Position numbers and translations under genes: made by a program. The notes under the pieces were generated by a model, which made no database searches, had not been told where the DNA came from, and worked only from the letters and a program-made list of their open reading frames with translations. Shown in pieces: positions 47,661-56,534 of a stretch of DNA of 64,000 bases. The stretch's first letter is position 1; each line of letters opens with the position of its first letter. The DNA is from Acidimicrobiaceae bacterium (lineage in GTDB: Bacteria > Actinomycetota > Acidimicrobiia > Acidimicrobiales > Ilumatobacteraceae), in assembly GCA_016722025.1 (NCBI GenBank), contig JADKGZ010000002.1, forward strand, positions 1 through 64,000, read 5' to 3'.

Positions 47661-48611
47661 TCAGCCCCTGTTCGCCCCGGTCGGGGCGCTCGCTTTTCCC
47701 GCGCCGCCCTCGCCTTCACCGGCGGCAGCCGGTGCGGCGAACACCTCGTGCCACAGCTCGGTGACGATCTCCTCCGCGCTGCGAGTGCATCCTTCGCGCA
47801 GGCGCAGGCGGCCGCTGAGCGCAACCAGCGCGGCATCGAGACCGACGGCCGCATCTTCTGCGGGTGCACCGCGCAACGACGCCAACGAGGCCGCAACCGC
47901 TGCGCAGTCGATGGCGCCCCGAACCGACGAACCGATGCGCACATCGGGATGGTTGCGCGTTCGGCGCACCACCTCGACCACACCCGCGAGCCAAGCGGCG
48001 TCGATGGCGGCCGACTTTGTGTTGAGGTGCGGCAGCGCGCGTTGCACGATGGCGACCTCGTCGCCCGCTTCCTGGTAACCCACCGACAGGCGACAGACAC
48101 GGTCGTACACGGCGCTGCTGATGCGAGCCGTACCGATGGCGTCGAACGGGTTCATCGCGGCCACCAGCCGGAAGCCGGCGGCGGCGGCGACACGACCCAG
48201 CCGGGGTACGTGCAGCTCGCGTTCGCTCATCACCGTGATGAGCACGTTGAGCGTCTCCTCGGGAATGCGGTTGATCTCCTCCACGTAGAGCAAGGAGCCG
48301 TCGCGCATGGCGGTGACCAACGGGCCGTCGACGAAGACTGCCGGGTCGTAGCCGTCGACCAGCACGCGGGCAGGATCGAAGTGGCCGACGAGACGAGCAG
48401 GAGTGAGCTCGGCGTTGCCCTCCACGAACTCGAAGCCGAGCCCCAACTCGTCGGCAACGGCGCGCAGCAGCGTGCTCTTGCCGGTGCCGGGTGGCCCCTC
48501 CAGCAACACGTGCCGATCGGCCGCCAGCGCGGCAACGGTGAGCTCGATCTCGCGGGCACGACCGACCACGCGACCGAGCACTCGCGCCAGCAACCGGTTC
48601 TGGTCAGTCAT
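47661..48611 (-). CDS. MoxR-type AAA+ ATPase (chromosomal)
   Basis: The 316-residue protein has Walker A LLEGPPGTGKSTLLRAVADE near residue 33, Walker B SLLYVEEINRIPEETLNVLI, and the MoxR arginine/sensor segment RLVAAMNPFDAIGTARISSA. It pairs with the vWA gene downstream. The end of the alcohol dehydrogenase gene overlaps the MoxR start by 8 bp, so the three genes (ADH, MoxR, vWA) form one operon on the minus strand. Confidence 0.9.
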   Translation of the reverse strand: MTDQNRLLARVLGRVVGRAREIELTVAALAADRHVLLEGPPGTGKSTLLRAVADELGLGFEFVEGNAELTPARLVGHFDPARVLVDGYDPAVFVDGPLVTAMRDGSLLYVEEINRIPEETLNVLITVMSERELHVPRLGRVAAAAGFRLVAAMNPFDAIGTARISSAVYDRVCRLSVGYQEAGDEVAIVQRALPHLNTKSAAIDAAWLAGVVEVVRRTRNHPDVRIGSSVRGAIDCAAVAASLASLRGAPAEDAAVGLDAALVALSGRLRLREGCTRSAEEIVTELWHEVFAAPAAAGEGEGGAGKASAPTGANRG

Positions 48612-49752
48612 ACATGATCACGCCTCTGATGTTCTCGCCGTTGCGCATCGCCTGGTAGCCCTCGTTGATCTGATCGAGCGTGTAGCGACGGGTGATCAGT
48701 TCGTCGAGCTTCAGTGTGCCTTCGCGATACATGCCGAGCAGGTTGGGGATGTCGTGGCGCGGGTTCAGCGAACCGAAGATGGTGCCCTTGATCTCCTTGT
48801 TCCACATGGCCAGCTCGAACAGGTTCACCGACGATTCCGTTTGTGCCATCGGGGCGAGGCCGGTGACCACGATGGTGCCCCCCTTGCCCGCCATGGCAGT
48901 GCCCAGTTGCATCATCTCGCCGTACAGCACACCGGGAGTCATGATCACCTTGTCGGCCATCTGGCCCCACGTCAGCTCGGCGATCGCGGGCATCGCGTCG
49001 GCCATCGAGGCAAAGGTGTGCGTGGCACCGAACTCCATGGCCTTCTCACGCTTGAACTCCACCGGGTCGACGGCGATGACCCGCTTGGCACCGGCCATCG
49101 CCGCGCCCTGCACGGCATTGATGCCGATGCCACCGATGCCGACCACCACCACGGTGTCGCCCGGCCGTACATCGGCACGGTGAGTGGCCGAGCCCCAGCC
49201 GGTGGCGACCCCGCACGACACGAGCGCCACCACATCGAGCGGCAGATCGTCGTCGACCTTGATCACCGATGCTTCGGCAACGGCCGCGTACTCGCTGAAC
49301 GTGCCCACCTTCGCCATCAGCTTGATCGGGCCGCCATCCAGGAAGTGGCGACAGGTGCCGTCGGTGATCATGCCGGTCTGCATGGCACCGGCACCTGCAT
49401 CGCACAGGTTCTGCCGGCCGGTGCTGCAGAACCGGCAGCGACCGCACGACGGGATGAAGCTTGCCGACACGTGGTCGCCCGGCTTCACGCTCGTGACGCC
49501 CGGCCCAACTTCGGCCACGACACCGGCGCCCTCGTGCCCGCCGATGATCGGGAAGAACGGTGGAATGCCGGCGGCTTCCAGCATCTGGGCCGGCGGCACC
49601 AGGTCGCCGGTGACGAGGTGCTCGTCGCTGTGACACATGCCGGCGACCTTCCACTGCACCAGCACCTCGCCGGCCTTCAGCGCGTCGATGGAGATCTCCT
49701 CGATCTGCCATGCCTGACCGATTTCGTGCAACACCGCAGCACGACACTTCAT
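48604..49752 (-). CDS. NDMA-dependent alcohol dehydrogenase (mycofactocin-associated), first copy
   Basis: The 382-residue zinc alcohol dehydrogenase starts MKCRAAVLHEIGQAWQIEEI. It has CHSDEHLVTGDLV, GGHEGAGVVAEVGPG, SCGRCRFCSTGRQNLC (structural zinc), and the nucleotide-binding VVVVGIGGIGINAVQGAAMA. The family that uses N,N-dimethyl-4-nitrosoaniline as an artificial acceptor carries a tightly bound nicotinamide cofactor and depends on mycofactocin for reoxidation. A MoxR-vWA pair follows in the operon. The alcohol substrate is unknown. Confidence 0.88.
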   Translation of the reverse strand: MKCRAAVLHEIGQAWQIEEISIDALKAGEVLVQWKVAGMCHSDEHLVTGDLVPPAQMLEAAGIPPFFPIIGGHEGAGVVAEVGPGVTSVKPGDHVSASFIPSCGRCRFCSTGRQNLCDAGAGAMQTGMITDGTCRHFLDGGPIKLMAKVGTFSEYAAVAEASVIKVDDDLPLDVVALVSCGVATGWGSATHRADVRPGDTVVVVGIGGIGINAVQGAAMAGAKRVIAVDPVEFKREKAMEFGATHTFASMADAMPAIAELTWGQMADKVIMTPGVLYGEMMQLGTAMAGKGGTIVVTGLAPMAQTESSVNLFELAMWNKEIKGTIFGSLNPRHDIPNLLGMYREGTLKLDELITRRYTLDQINEGYQAMRNGENIRGVIMYD

Positions 49753-49830
49753 GACGAACCCCCTCGTCGACCGACGGCCTGCAACTTACCCACGCGCCGG
49801 TCGCCGAGGAGAGTCGACGCCTGCAATGTC

Positions 49831-49862
49831 GAGTGCCCCCGCCAACAAGGGAGGGGGCACTC
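49831..49862 (-). terminator. perfect hairpin between the two alcohol dehydrogenase genes
   Basis: GAGTGCCCCC pairs with GGGGGCACTC around a 12-nt loop, 29 bp after the stop of the second dehydrogenase on the minus strand. The stem is perfect; no T run follows. It probably ends that transcript. Confidence 0.65.
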
Positions 49863-49890
49863 TCGGTGAACCTTGGGACGAGCCGGCGGA

Positions 49891-51021
49891 TCAGTGCTCG
49901 TAAACGAGCACCCCACGGATGTTCTTGCCGGAGTTCATGTCGGCGTAGCCCTCGTTGATGCCCTCGATGGGGTAGGTCTTGGTGACCAGGCCATCGAGGT
50001 CGAGCAGCCCCTGCGTGTACAGCTCGAGCAGCTTCGGGATGTCTTTGCGCGGGTTGGCCGAGCCGAACAGCGAACCGATCAGCTGCTTCTCGAACACCGT
50101 GAGGAACACTGCCGGGATGGCGATGGAAGCCTCAGTGGTGGAGTGGATGTTGGTGACCACGATCTTGCTGCGCTTGCCACCGAGCCAGAACGCCTGGCCG
50201 AGCACGTCGCCGTTGCCCACACCGCAGGTCATGATCACCTTGTCGAACCCGCGGTTCCAGGTGGTGTCGGGCAGCGCCGCCAACGCATCGTCGATGGAGG
50301 CGTGCGTGTGCGTGGCACCGAACTCCATTGCCTTCTCACGCTTGAACTCCACCGGGTCGATGGCGGCAACGACGCGGGCGCCGGCCAGCTTCGCACCCTG
50401 GATGGCGTTGCTGCCGATGCCACCGCAGCCGACCACCGCGACCGTGTCGCCAGGCTGGACATCGGCGGCGTACACGGCCGAACCCCAACCGGTGACGACG
50501 CCGCAACCCAGCAGGCAGGCCTTGTCGAGCGGGATCTCCTTCTCGATCTTGATGCAGCTGGCCTCGTGCACCACGGTGTGATGCGCGAACGTGCCCAGCG
50601 ACCCGATGCCGAGTGCAAGGTCGCTGCCGTCGGCCGCGTGGTGCCGAGCCGTACCGTCGCTGATCTGCATGCCGGTGGCCGTGAGCGAGCCCATGTCGCA
50701 GAGGTTGCTGTGGCCGTCGGCGCAGCTGGGGCAGCGACCGCACGCGGGGATGAAACCGAACACCACGTGGTCGCCCGCGACGAGCGAGAACACACCGGCA
50801 CCGACTTCCATGACGATGCCCGCGCCTTCATGGCCGCCGAGCAGCGGCGGCTCGGGAGTAGCCCCGGCCAGATCGCCGGTGACGAGGTGCTCGTCGCTGT
50901 GGCACATGCCGCTGGCCACGATCTTGACCAACACCTCTCCGGCCTTCGGGGGATCGAGCTCGATCTCCTCCACGCTCCAAGCAGTGTTTCGTGCTCTCAG
51001 AATTGCGGCCTTGGTCTTCAC
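49891..51021 (-). CDS. NDMA-dependent alcohol dehydrogenase (mycofactocin-associated), second copy
   Basis: The 376-residue protein starts at GTG 51021 with KTKAAILRARNTAWSVEEIE. Features are CHSDEHLVTGDLA, GGHEGAGIVMEVGAG, ACGRCPSCADGHSNLC, and VAVVGCGGIGSNAIQGAKLA. It belongs to the same family as the gene downstream but is clearly distinct in sequence. The KTKAA start and EELDPPK-like segment are typical of the mycofactocin-linked branch. It is a single-gene transcript ending at the hairpin. Confidence 0.88.
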   Translation of the reverse strand: MKTKAAILRARNTAWSVEEIELDPPKAGEVLVKIVASGMCHSDEHLVTGDLAGATPEPPLLGGHEGAGIVMEVGAGVFSLVAGDHVVFGFIPACGRCPSCADGHSNLCDMGSLTATGMQISDGTARHHAADGSDLALGIGSLGTFAHHTVVHEASCIKIEKEIPLDKACLLGCGVVTGWGSAVYAADVQPGDTVAVVGCGGIGSNAIQGAKLAGARVVAAIDPVEFKREKAMEFGATHTHASIDDALAALPDTTWNRGFDKVIMTCGVGNGDVLGQAFWLGGKRSKIVVTNIHSTTEASIAIPAVFLTVFEKQLIGSLFGSANPRKDIPKLLELYTQGLLDLDGLVTKTYPIEGINEGYADMNSGKNIRGVLVYEH

Positions 51022-51110
51022 GATTGCCCCCGAAGTGGTGAGTGGACGTCTGGGCCGCACCATAACGCGCGCCGCGTGCTCGGGGCCATGCGAGGCGCCC
51101 CGGCACATCG

Positions 51111-51930
51111 TCACCGCGGCAGGCGCAGGCCGATCCCCTTCGCCACCGCTTCGTCGAGCACCAGCCGCGCCGCGGCCCCATCTTCGATCGCGTGGCCGGT
51201 GCTCTTGTAGACGGTGATCTCGTCGGCGCTCGTACGGCCAGGGTGAGCACCTGTCAGCACGCTGCCCAGCTCCACCACGCGCGCCGGGTCGATGCCCTGC
51301 AGCTCCACCGCCCCTGCGGGAGGCGCCGACAGCGCCGCGCCGAGCCACTCCACGAACACCGTGCCGTTGGTGAAGCCGGTGTGCAACTCGGCCCGATTGC
51401 CGACCGACCCCACGTGCGCGCCGGGCGACACCCACGACGGGTCGATGACGGCGTGGTCGGCGTCGGTGGTGAGGCAGATGACGTCGGCACCGCGGACCGC
51501 CGCCTCGAACGACGACACCGTGGCTGCCGGATGACGCGCGGCGAGAGCGATCGCAGACCCGCGCGACCGCGATGCCACACGCACCGACGACCACGGACGC
51601 AGGTCGGCAAAGGCACTGAGGTGCGAGTGGCCCTGCACGCCGCCACCGATGATCGCCAGCACGGTGGCCTCGGGCCGAGCGAGCAGGTCGGCTGCCACCG
51701 CCGCCGATGCGGCCGTGCGCATGGCCGTGATCGATGTGCCGTCCATGATCGCGACCGGGGTGCCACTGTGCTCGTCGCACACCACGATGAGCCCCTGGTG
51801 CGACGGCACGTCGGTGCCGTGGTTGCCGGCGAAGACGGTGACGGCCTTCACCACCAGCCCAACTCCTGCCAGGTAGCCGGGCATCGCGGCCAACACGCCC
51901 AGCGGCGCCCGAGCGGCGATCCGCGGCGGT
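51111..51930 (-). pseudogene. ornithine cyclodeaminase/mu-crystallin-like gene, N-terminus missing
   Basis: The sequence PPRIAARAPLGVLAAMPGYL, GLVVKAVTVFAGNHGTDVPS and LAIIGGGVQGHSHLSAFADL (Rossmann dinucleotide-binding) belongs to the OCD family, which deaminates or dehydrogenates amino acids with NAD(P). The normal ~50-residue N-terminus is absent: directly upstream the frame continues into an unrelated membrane protein gene. A deletion joining two genes at about 51930 is likely. The C-terminus (AVAKGIGLRLPR) is complete. Confidence 0.7.
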
Positions 51931-52258
51931 GCACGACACCGACCCCGAGCGACAGTGCGTTGGCGAGCAGCGCCACCCACGCGGCGGCCCAGCGGCCCAG
52001 TTGCGCGCCGAACCACCTGCTGTACACGGTGGCCTCGACCAGCACCACGGCGAGCTCGGCAACGACCAGCCCGCCGACCCCGAAGCTGTCACCCACCCAT
52101 GGTGCGACGACGAACCAGAACAGCGGGTGCGTGAGCAGGTTGGCACTCAACGACGCAACCACGCCGGCGCGCGCACTCACGCCGAACCCGCGCCCGACGG
52201 CGACCACCACGGGCACTTCGATCGCAAGAGTGATCCCCAGATCGACGGCGTACGACAC
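51848..52258 (-). CDS. small integral membrane protein, 3' end disturbed
   Basis: From GTG 52258 the protein reads SYAVDLGITLAIEVPVVVAV and has about four membrane helices (LFWFVVAPWVGDSFGVGGLV, WAAAWVALLANALSLGVGVV). The last ~25 residues (SPLGRRWACWPRCPATW) are antisense-like and overlap the truncated OCD gene in another frame, so the natural C-terminus is lost. The function is unknown. It is divergent from another membrane protein gene with a ~50-bp gap. Confidence 0.6.
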   Translation of the reverse strand: MSYAVDLGITLAIEVPVVVAVGRGFGVSARAGVVASLSANLLTHPLFWFVVAPWVGDSFGVGGLVVAELAVVLVEATVYSRWFGAQLGRWAAAWVALLANALSLGVGVVHRRGSPLGRRWACWPRCPATWQELGWW

Positions 52259-52309
52259 GCTGCGCAGTATCGCCGGTCGGCGTACGCGCCGGCGTCGGGC
52301 ACCCCCTTC

Positions 52310-53266
52310 GTGCTGGCCTTCGCCGTCGCGCCGCTGCTCGCGCTGGCGTTCGCCGTCATCGCGCCCGTGCCCCTCGCGGTGGGCGCGGTCGCAGTGTTCG
52401 GTGTCGCCCACCTCGGCCTGGAGACGCGCTACGTCATCGGCCGCTTCTCGCCCTCGGTGCCCTGGCGGGGGCTGGCGTGGCTGCTGCTGCCGCTCACCCT
52501 CATCGCGGTGGTGCGGCTGGCGCAGCTCGGGCCGGCGGGCACGCGCCTGGAAGCGACCATCGCGTTCTCACTGGTCGCCGGCGCGTGGGCGTGGGCCGTA
52601 CGCGGTCGCCGGGCCGCAGTCGCGATCGGCCTGCTCGCCCTTGCCGGTCTGGCCGTGCCTGCGATGCGACGACCGGAGCTCTATGCGATGGCGGTGGCCC
52701 ACCTGCACAACCTCACGCCGGTGGCGTTCCTGTGGGAGTGGTCGCGCGATCGGGGCACCCGGCTCGGCCGCACGCTGTTCCGCACCGCACAGCTGGGCTG
52801 GGCAGCCGTGATCCCGATCGTGGTCTTCGCCGGGGCGTTCGATCACGAGGGGTGGGGGTGGTCCGCGTGGAGCGGCGACCGCGCACCGGCGCAGGTCGCG
52901 GCCGTCTACTCGCCGACGGGTTGGAGCGGTCAGTGGCCGCTGCGCTTCCTGATCGTGTTCTGCTTCGGTCAGTTGATGCACTACGTGATCTGGTGCGGCT
53001 TCCTGCCGGCGGTGGCCCGCCCCGCCCACCGCCGCGCGGGCAGCGTGCAACCTTTCGGTTGGCTGCTGCGCCCGCGGGTCTTCGCGCCGGCACTGGTGTC
53101 GGCGGCAGTGGCGATCGGGCTGCTGCAGGTGCTGTCGGGCCCCGACGGCCGCCGTCTGTACGCTGCGGTCGCGTCGTACCACGCCTACCTCGAGTACCCG
53201 CTGCTGGTGCTGCTCGCGGCATCGCTCGTCCGCAGAAGAACCTCGTCCGGAAGGAATCGATCATGA
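52310..53266 (+). CDS. polytopic membrane protein of unknown function
   Basis: The 318-residue protein starts at GTG 52310 in FVLAFAVAPLLALAFAVIA and has about eight membrane helices, with a conserved-looking YVIGRFSPSVPWRGLAWLLL and a C-terminal SYHAYLEYPLLVLLAASLV. The start is uncertain, as no ATG is available. It overlaps the next small gene by 4 bp (ATGA). I do not recognise the family. Confidence 0.65.
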   Translation: MLAFAVAPLLALAFAVIAPVPLAVGAVAVFGVAHLGLETRYVIGRFSPSVPWRGLAWLLLPLTLIAVVRLAQLGPAGTRLEATIAFSLVAGAWAWAVRGRRAAVAIGLLALAGLAVPAMRRPELYAMAVAHLHNLTPVAFLWEWSRDRGTRLGRTLFRTAQLGWAAVIPIVVFAGAFDHEGWGWSAWSGDRAPAQVAAVYSPTGWSGQWPLRFLIVFCFGQLMHYVIWCGFLPAVARPAHRRAGSVQPFGWLLRPRVFAPALVSAAVAIGLLQVLSGPDGRRLYAAVASYHAYLEYPLLVLLAASLVRRRTSSGRNRS

Positions 53267-53418
53267 GCCTGCTGCTGCTCCACCCCACGGATGTGCCACC
53301 CGAGACCACTGCTACCGACGGCTCGAACACGTGGCTCGTCGTGGGCATCGTGGTGGTCGCCGTGATGGCGGCCATCGCCCTGGCCGTGCTGGCCCGCCGA
53401 CGGCGGCGGACGAGTTGA
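53263..53418 (+). CDS. short single-helix membrane protein
   Basis: The 51-residue protein (MSLLLLHPTDVPPETTATDG, then the helix TWLVVGIVVVAVMAAIALAV, then RRRRRTS) is coupled to both neighbours: its ATG overlaps the upstream stop, and its stop overlaps the TTG of the patatin gene. GGAAGG precedes the ATG. The basic tail should lie in the cytoplasm. It may anchor or regulate one of the neighbours. Confidence 0.7.
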   Translation: MSLLLLHPTDVPPETTATDGSNTWLVVGIVVVAVMAAIALAVLARRRRRTS

Positions 53419-54410
53419 CCGCCACCCCGCGCGTCGGGCTCGTGCTCGGTGCGGGTGGGGTGGCCGGCGGGGCCTTCCACGCGGGGGTGCTGGCCGCCTT
53501 GCACGAGGCCACCGGATGGGACCCGCGCCACGCCGGCGTGCTGGTGGGCACCTCCGCCGGCTCCATCGCCGCCGCCTCGTTGCGGGCCGGCCTCTCCTGC
53601 GCCGACATGCTGGCGCGCGCTCAGGACCTGCCGCTGTCGGCCGAGGGCCGGGCGATCATGCAGGCGGTCGGCCCCTATCGCGGGCCGCCGCCACTGCGGG
53701 TCGCTCCCCGTCGCCGCTCGGCCGCGCAGCTGGCCGCAACCGTCGGCAGAGCTGCTGCCCGGCCCTTCGCGGCGCCACCGTGGGCGTTGCTCACCGGCCT
53801 GTTGCCAGAAGGCTCGGTGAGCACGGACATGATCGTGCAAGGTGTCGGCGGGCTGTTCACCGACGCATGGCCCACCGAACCGCTGTGGATCTGCGCAGTC
53901 CGACAAGACGACGGCCGCCGGGTCGTCTTCGGCCAGGAGCGATCGGCGGGCGAAGGGGCCGAGCAGTGCCCGCCCGTCGCAGAGGCCGTCGCCGCGTCGT
54001 GCGCGATCCCGGGCTTCTTCGCTCCGGTCTCGATCGCGGGCACGGCGTACGTCGACGGGGGCGTCCACTCGCCCACCAACGCCGACGTGCTCACCGATCC
54101 ATCGCTCGGCCTCGATCTGGTGCTCGTCAGCTCGCCGATGTCGATCAGCGGCACTGCCGGTCGGCTGGCGCCGAGCAACGCCGTGCGCCGCTGGTCGAGC
54201 ATGTTGCTCTCGGCCGAAGCGGTGCGCCTTCGCCGGCGAGGTGCCCACGTGATGGCCTTTCAACCCACCGCGGCCGATGCACAGGTGATGGGCAGCAACG
54301 CAATGGATCCGTCGCGCCGAGCAGCGATCGCTCGCCAGGCCTACGAATCCACGTTGCGCCGTCTGGCCCGCGCCGACACGCAGGTTCGCCTCGCACGTCT
54401 CGCCGGCTGA
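53415..54410 (+). CDS. patatin-like phospholipase
   Basis: The 331-residue protein has the oxyanion segment GLVLGAGGVAGGAFHAGVLA, the nucleophile motif VGTSAGSIAAASL (Ser near residue 47) and the catalytic Asp in YVDGGVHSPTNADVL. This is the Ser-Asp dyad of patatins, which hydrolyse acyl lipids. Start TTG 53415 overlaps the preceding stop (TTGA). There is no signal peptide, so it acts at the inner face of the membrane or in the cytoplasm. Confidence 0.9.
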   Translation: MTATPRVGLVLGAGGVAGGAFHAGVLAALHEATGWDPRHAGVLVGTSAGSIAAASLRAGLSCADMLARAQDLPLSAEGRAIMQAVGPYRGPPPLRVAPRRRSAAQLAATVGRAAARPFAAPPWALLTGLLPEGSVSTDMIVQGVGGLFTDAWPTEPLWICAVRQDDGRRVVFGQERSAGEGAEQCPPVAEAVAASCAIPGFFAPVSIAGTAYVDGGVHSPTNADVLTDPSLGLDLVLVSSPMSISGTAGRLAPSNAVRRWSSMLLSAEAVRLRRRGAHVMAFQPTAADAQVMGSNAMDPSRRAAIARQAYESTLRRLARADTQVRLARLAG

Positions 54411-54436
54411 ACCGCGACCGCTCTCGGCGCCGGCGC

Positions 54437-56368
54437 TCAGCCCAGCGCGGCGGGCAGCGGTGCCGTGGTGACGAAGTGAAGCACCTGCACCGCACGGGTC
54501 ATCGCCACGTACAGCAGACGTGCGCCCCGCTCGCTGCCGTCGAAGATCTCGTGCGGGTTGACCACCACCACACCGTCGAACTCCAGACCCTTCACCGCTT
54601 CTGCATGGAACAGCGGCACGTCGTCGTGGCCCAGGTCGTGCACGCGGTCGGTGGCGGTGAGGCCGGCGGCGGCCAGCGCCTCGGCCACGTGGGCCAGCAA
54701 CGCTTCGGGCACCACCACGCCGGTGTTGTGGTGACGGTGCCGAACCAGCCGCACTTCATCGGCAACCGCCGCACCCAGTTGCTCGGCCGACACCAGCCGC
54801 ACCGCCGGCTCGACCCCTTCGCTGCGCACGCTGCGGCTGGCCTGCGTGGTGACACCGGTGTGCGGCAGCAGGCGATTGGCGACATCGAGGATGGGGGCCG
54901 GCACGCGGTAGCCGATGGTGAGGTGCGCCACCTCGGCGGCACCCGCTCGCATGAAACGCAGCGCGTCGGCCCAGTGGTGCTGCCCGGCCGGAGTGGTGCT
55001 CTGCGCGAGGTCGCCGAGGATGGTCATCGAACCTGCCGGGCTGCGCCGGCCGATGCACCGCAACGCGACCGCGCTGTGATCCTGCGCTTCGTCGACCACC
55101 ACGTGGCCGTACGTGAACGGGGTGCCCACCAGCAGCGAGTTGGCTTCGTCGACCAGGAACTGATCGGCCGTGGTCCACGCGCGCTTCTTGCCGCCCGGCC
55201 CGGGCAGCAGCTGGTCGACCAGCTTCACGGGTGTCTGCGTGGGCCACGCCTTCGTGAGCGCTGCACGCAGCGCGGCGCCCTTCTCCCACACGTCGTCGCG
55301 GTCGTAGCGGCGCAGCATGTCGCGCTGCACCATGCCCTTCAACGAGTCGCGCCGCTTGTTGACCGGCGAGTTGGCCGCCAGCGCCTGCTCGAGCCACCCC
55401 GCCACCTCATCGCGGGTGATGGTGAGCGTGCGTGCCCCGATGGGCACCCGAAGGTCGTCGTCGGGCACCCGCACGTGGGCGCTCGATGCCACCTCCAGCG
55501 CGAGCAACATCTCCTCGCTTCCCTTGTGGCGCCGCTGTTCGGCGGTGTCGATGCCGGTGATGGGCACCTTCGGCACGCACAGATCCAGTGCCGTTCGCTG
55601 TTGCACGCTGCGCTCGCCCAGTGACGGCAGCACGTTGCCGATGTAGTCGAGGAACACCTTGTTGGGGCCCACCACCAGCACTCCGTCGCGCACCAGGCGA
55701 CGACGGTGCTCGAACAGCAGGTAGGCGGCACGGTGCAGGCCTACCGCGGTCTTGCCGGTACCGGGGCCGCCTTGCACCACCAGGCACTGGTCGAGCGGGG
55801 CACGGATCACCATGTCCTGTTCGGCCTGGATGGTGGCCACCACCTCGCGCATGGCGCCGGTGCGGGCAGCCCCGATCTCGGCCAGCACAGGGTCGGGTAT
55901 GCCCGAGCCCGCCGACTCGTGATCAGGGTCGTCGAGCTGCTCGTCGAGGTATGCGGTGAGCTCACTCGGCCCGTGCTCGGTGGTGGCGACCGTGAAACGC
56001 CGTCGGTGCGCCAGCCCGAACGGATCGGCGTGGGTTGCGCGGTAGAACGGCGCGGCGATGGGCGCCCGCCAATCGACCACCACCGGGTCGTGGGTGTCGT
56101 TCTCGATGTGGCGGCGGCCGATGTACCAGCGGTCGTGCGCCTCGTCGACGATGCGGCCGAAGAAGTCGCCGGCACCGGGCGTGCCCAGGTCTTCCAGCGC
56201 CTCGGCCACCGTCACCTCGATGTACCCTTGGTGATCTCGTCGGCGGCACCCTGCGGGTCGAGCGCGGCGAAGCGCTGGATCATGCGATCGCGACACGCGC
56301 GAGAACACCAGCTGTGCCTGCTCGGCGGGCAGGTCGGGGAACAGGTCGGCGCTCACAGGGTCTGTCAC
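54437..56368 (-). CDS. HelD/UvrD-like superfamily 1 helicase (frame disturbed at 56215-56290)
   Basis: The ~643-residue protein has Walker A VQGGPGTGKTAVGLHRAAYL near residue 195, VLVVGPNKVFLDYIGNVLPS, Walker B HVVVDEAQDHSAVALRCIG, TILGDLAQSTTPAGQHHWAD and EFDGVVVVNPHEIFDGSERG. This is the HelD type: HelD/HelR proteins recycle RNA polymerase or give rifampicin tolerance, and the N-terminal coiled part (AEQAQLVFSRVSR) fits. Between 56290 and 56215 the stored frame reads a nonsense stretch, while another frame gives DRMIQRFAALDPQGAADEIT; two compensating indels would restore it. Start is GTG 56368; GTG 56356 is an alternative. Confidence 0.82.
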   Translation of the reverse strand: MTDPVSADLFPDLPAEQAQLVFSRVSRSHDPALRRARPAGCRRRDHQGYIEVTVAEALEDLGTPGAGDFFGRIVDEAHDRWYIGRRHIENDTHDPVVVDWRAPIAAPFYRATHADPFGLAHRRRFTVATTEHGPSELTAYLDEQLDDPDHESAGSGIPDPVLAEIGAARTGAMREVVATIQAEQDMVIRAPLDQCLVVQGGPGTGKTAVGLHRAAYLLFEHRRRLVRDGVLVVGPNKVFLDYIGNVLPSLGERSVQQRTALDLCVPKVPITGIDTAEQRRHKGSEEMLLALEVASSAHVRVPDDDLRVPIGARTLTITRDEVAGWLEQALAANSPVNKRRDSLKGMVQRDMLRRYDRDDVWEKGAALRAALTKAWPTQTPVKLVDQLLPGPGGKKRAWTTADQFLVDEANSLLVGTPFTYGHVVVDEAQDHSAVALRCIGRRSPAGSMTILGDLAQSTTPAGQHHWADALRFMRAGAAEVAHLTIGYRVPAPILDVANRLLPHTGVTTQASRSVRSEGVEPAVRLVSAEQLGAAVADEVRLVRHRHHNTGVVVPEALLAHVAEALAAAGLTATDRVHDLGHDDVPLFHAEAVKGLEFDGVVVVNPHEIFDGSERGARLLYVAMTRAVQVLHFVTTAPLPAALG

Positions 56369-56407
56369 CCTATCGAGCGGGCACGAGTTGCTGTCGATGA
56401 CAGGCGC

Positions 56408-56413
56408 TAGCCT
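56408..56413 (+). promoter_or_regulatory. putative -10 box of the mycofactocin operon
   Basis: TAGCCT, 7 nt before the ATG of mftA. There is no Shine-Dalgarno sequence, so mftABC is probably transcribed leaderless. Confidence 0.5.
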
Positions 56414-56420
56414 CGGCCAC

Positions 56421-56534
56421 ATGGAGAACGAAGTCGTCGAAGACACCGCCGCTGCCACCACTGCCCCGGTCGAGATCACGGAAGAGCTGCTGGTGGAGGA
56501 GATCTCCATCGACGGCATGTGCGGTGTCTACTGA
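56421..56534 (+). CDS. mftA: mycofactocin precursor peptide
   Basis: The 37-residue peptide starts MENEVVEDTAAATTAPVEIT, has an acidic leader (EELLVEEISID) and ends in the invariant core IDGMCGVY. The final Val-Tyr pair is decarboxylated and cross-linked by MftC to make the redox cofactor mycofactocin, which reoxidises the bound nicotinamide of certain dehydrogenases. It overlaps mftB by 11 bp. It is below the usual size for automatic gene calling. Confidence 0.95.
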   Translation: MENEVVEDTAAATTAPVEITEELLVEEISIDGMCGVY

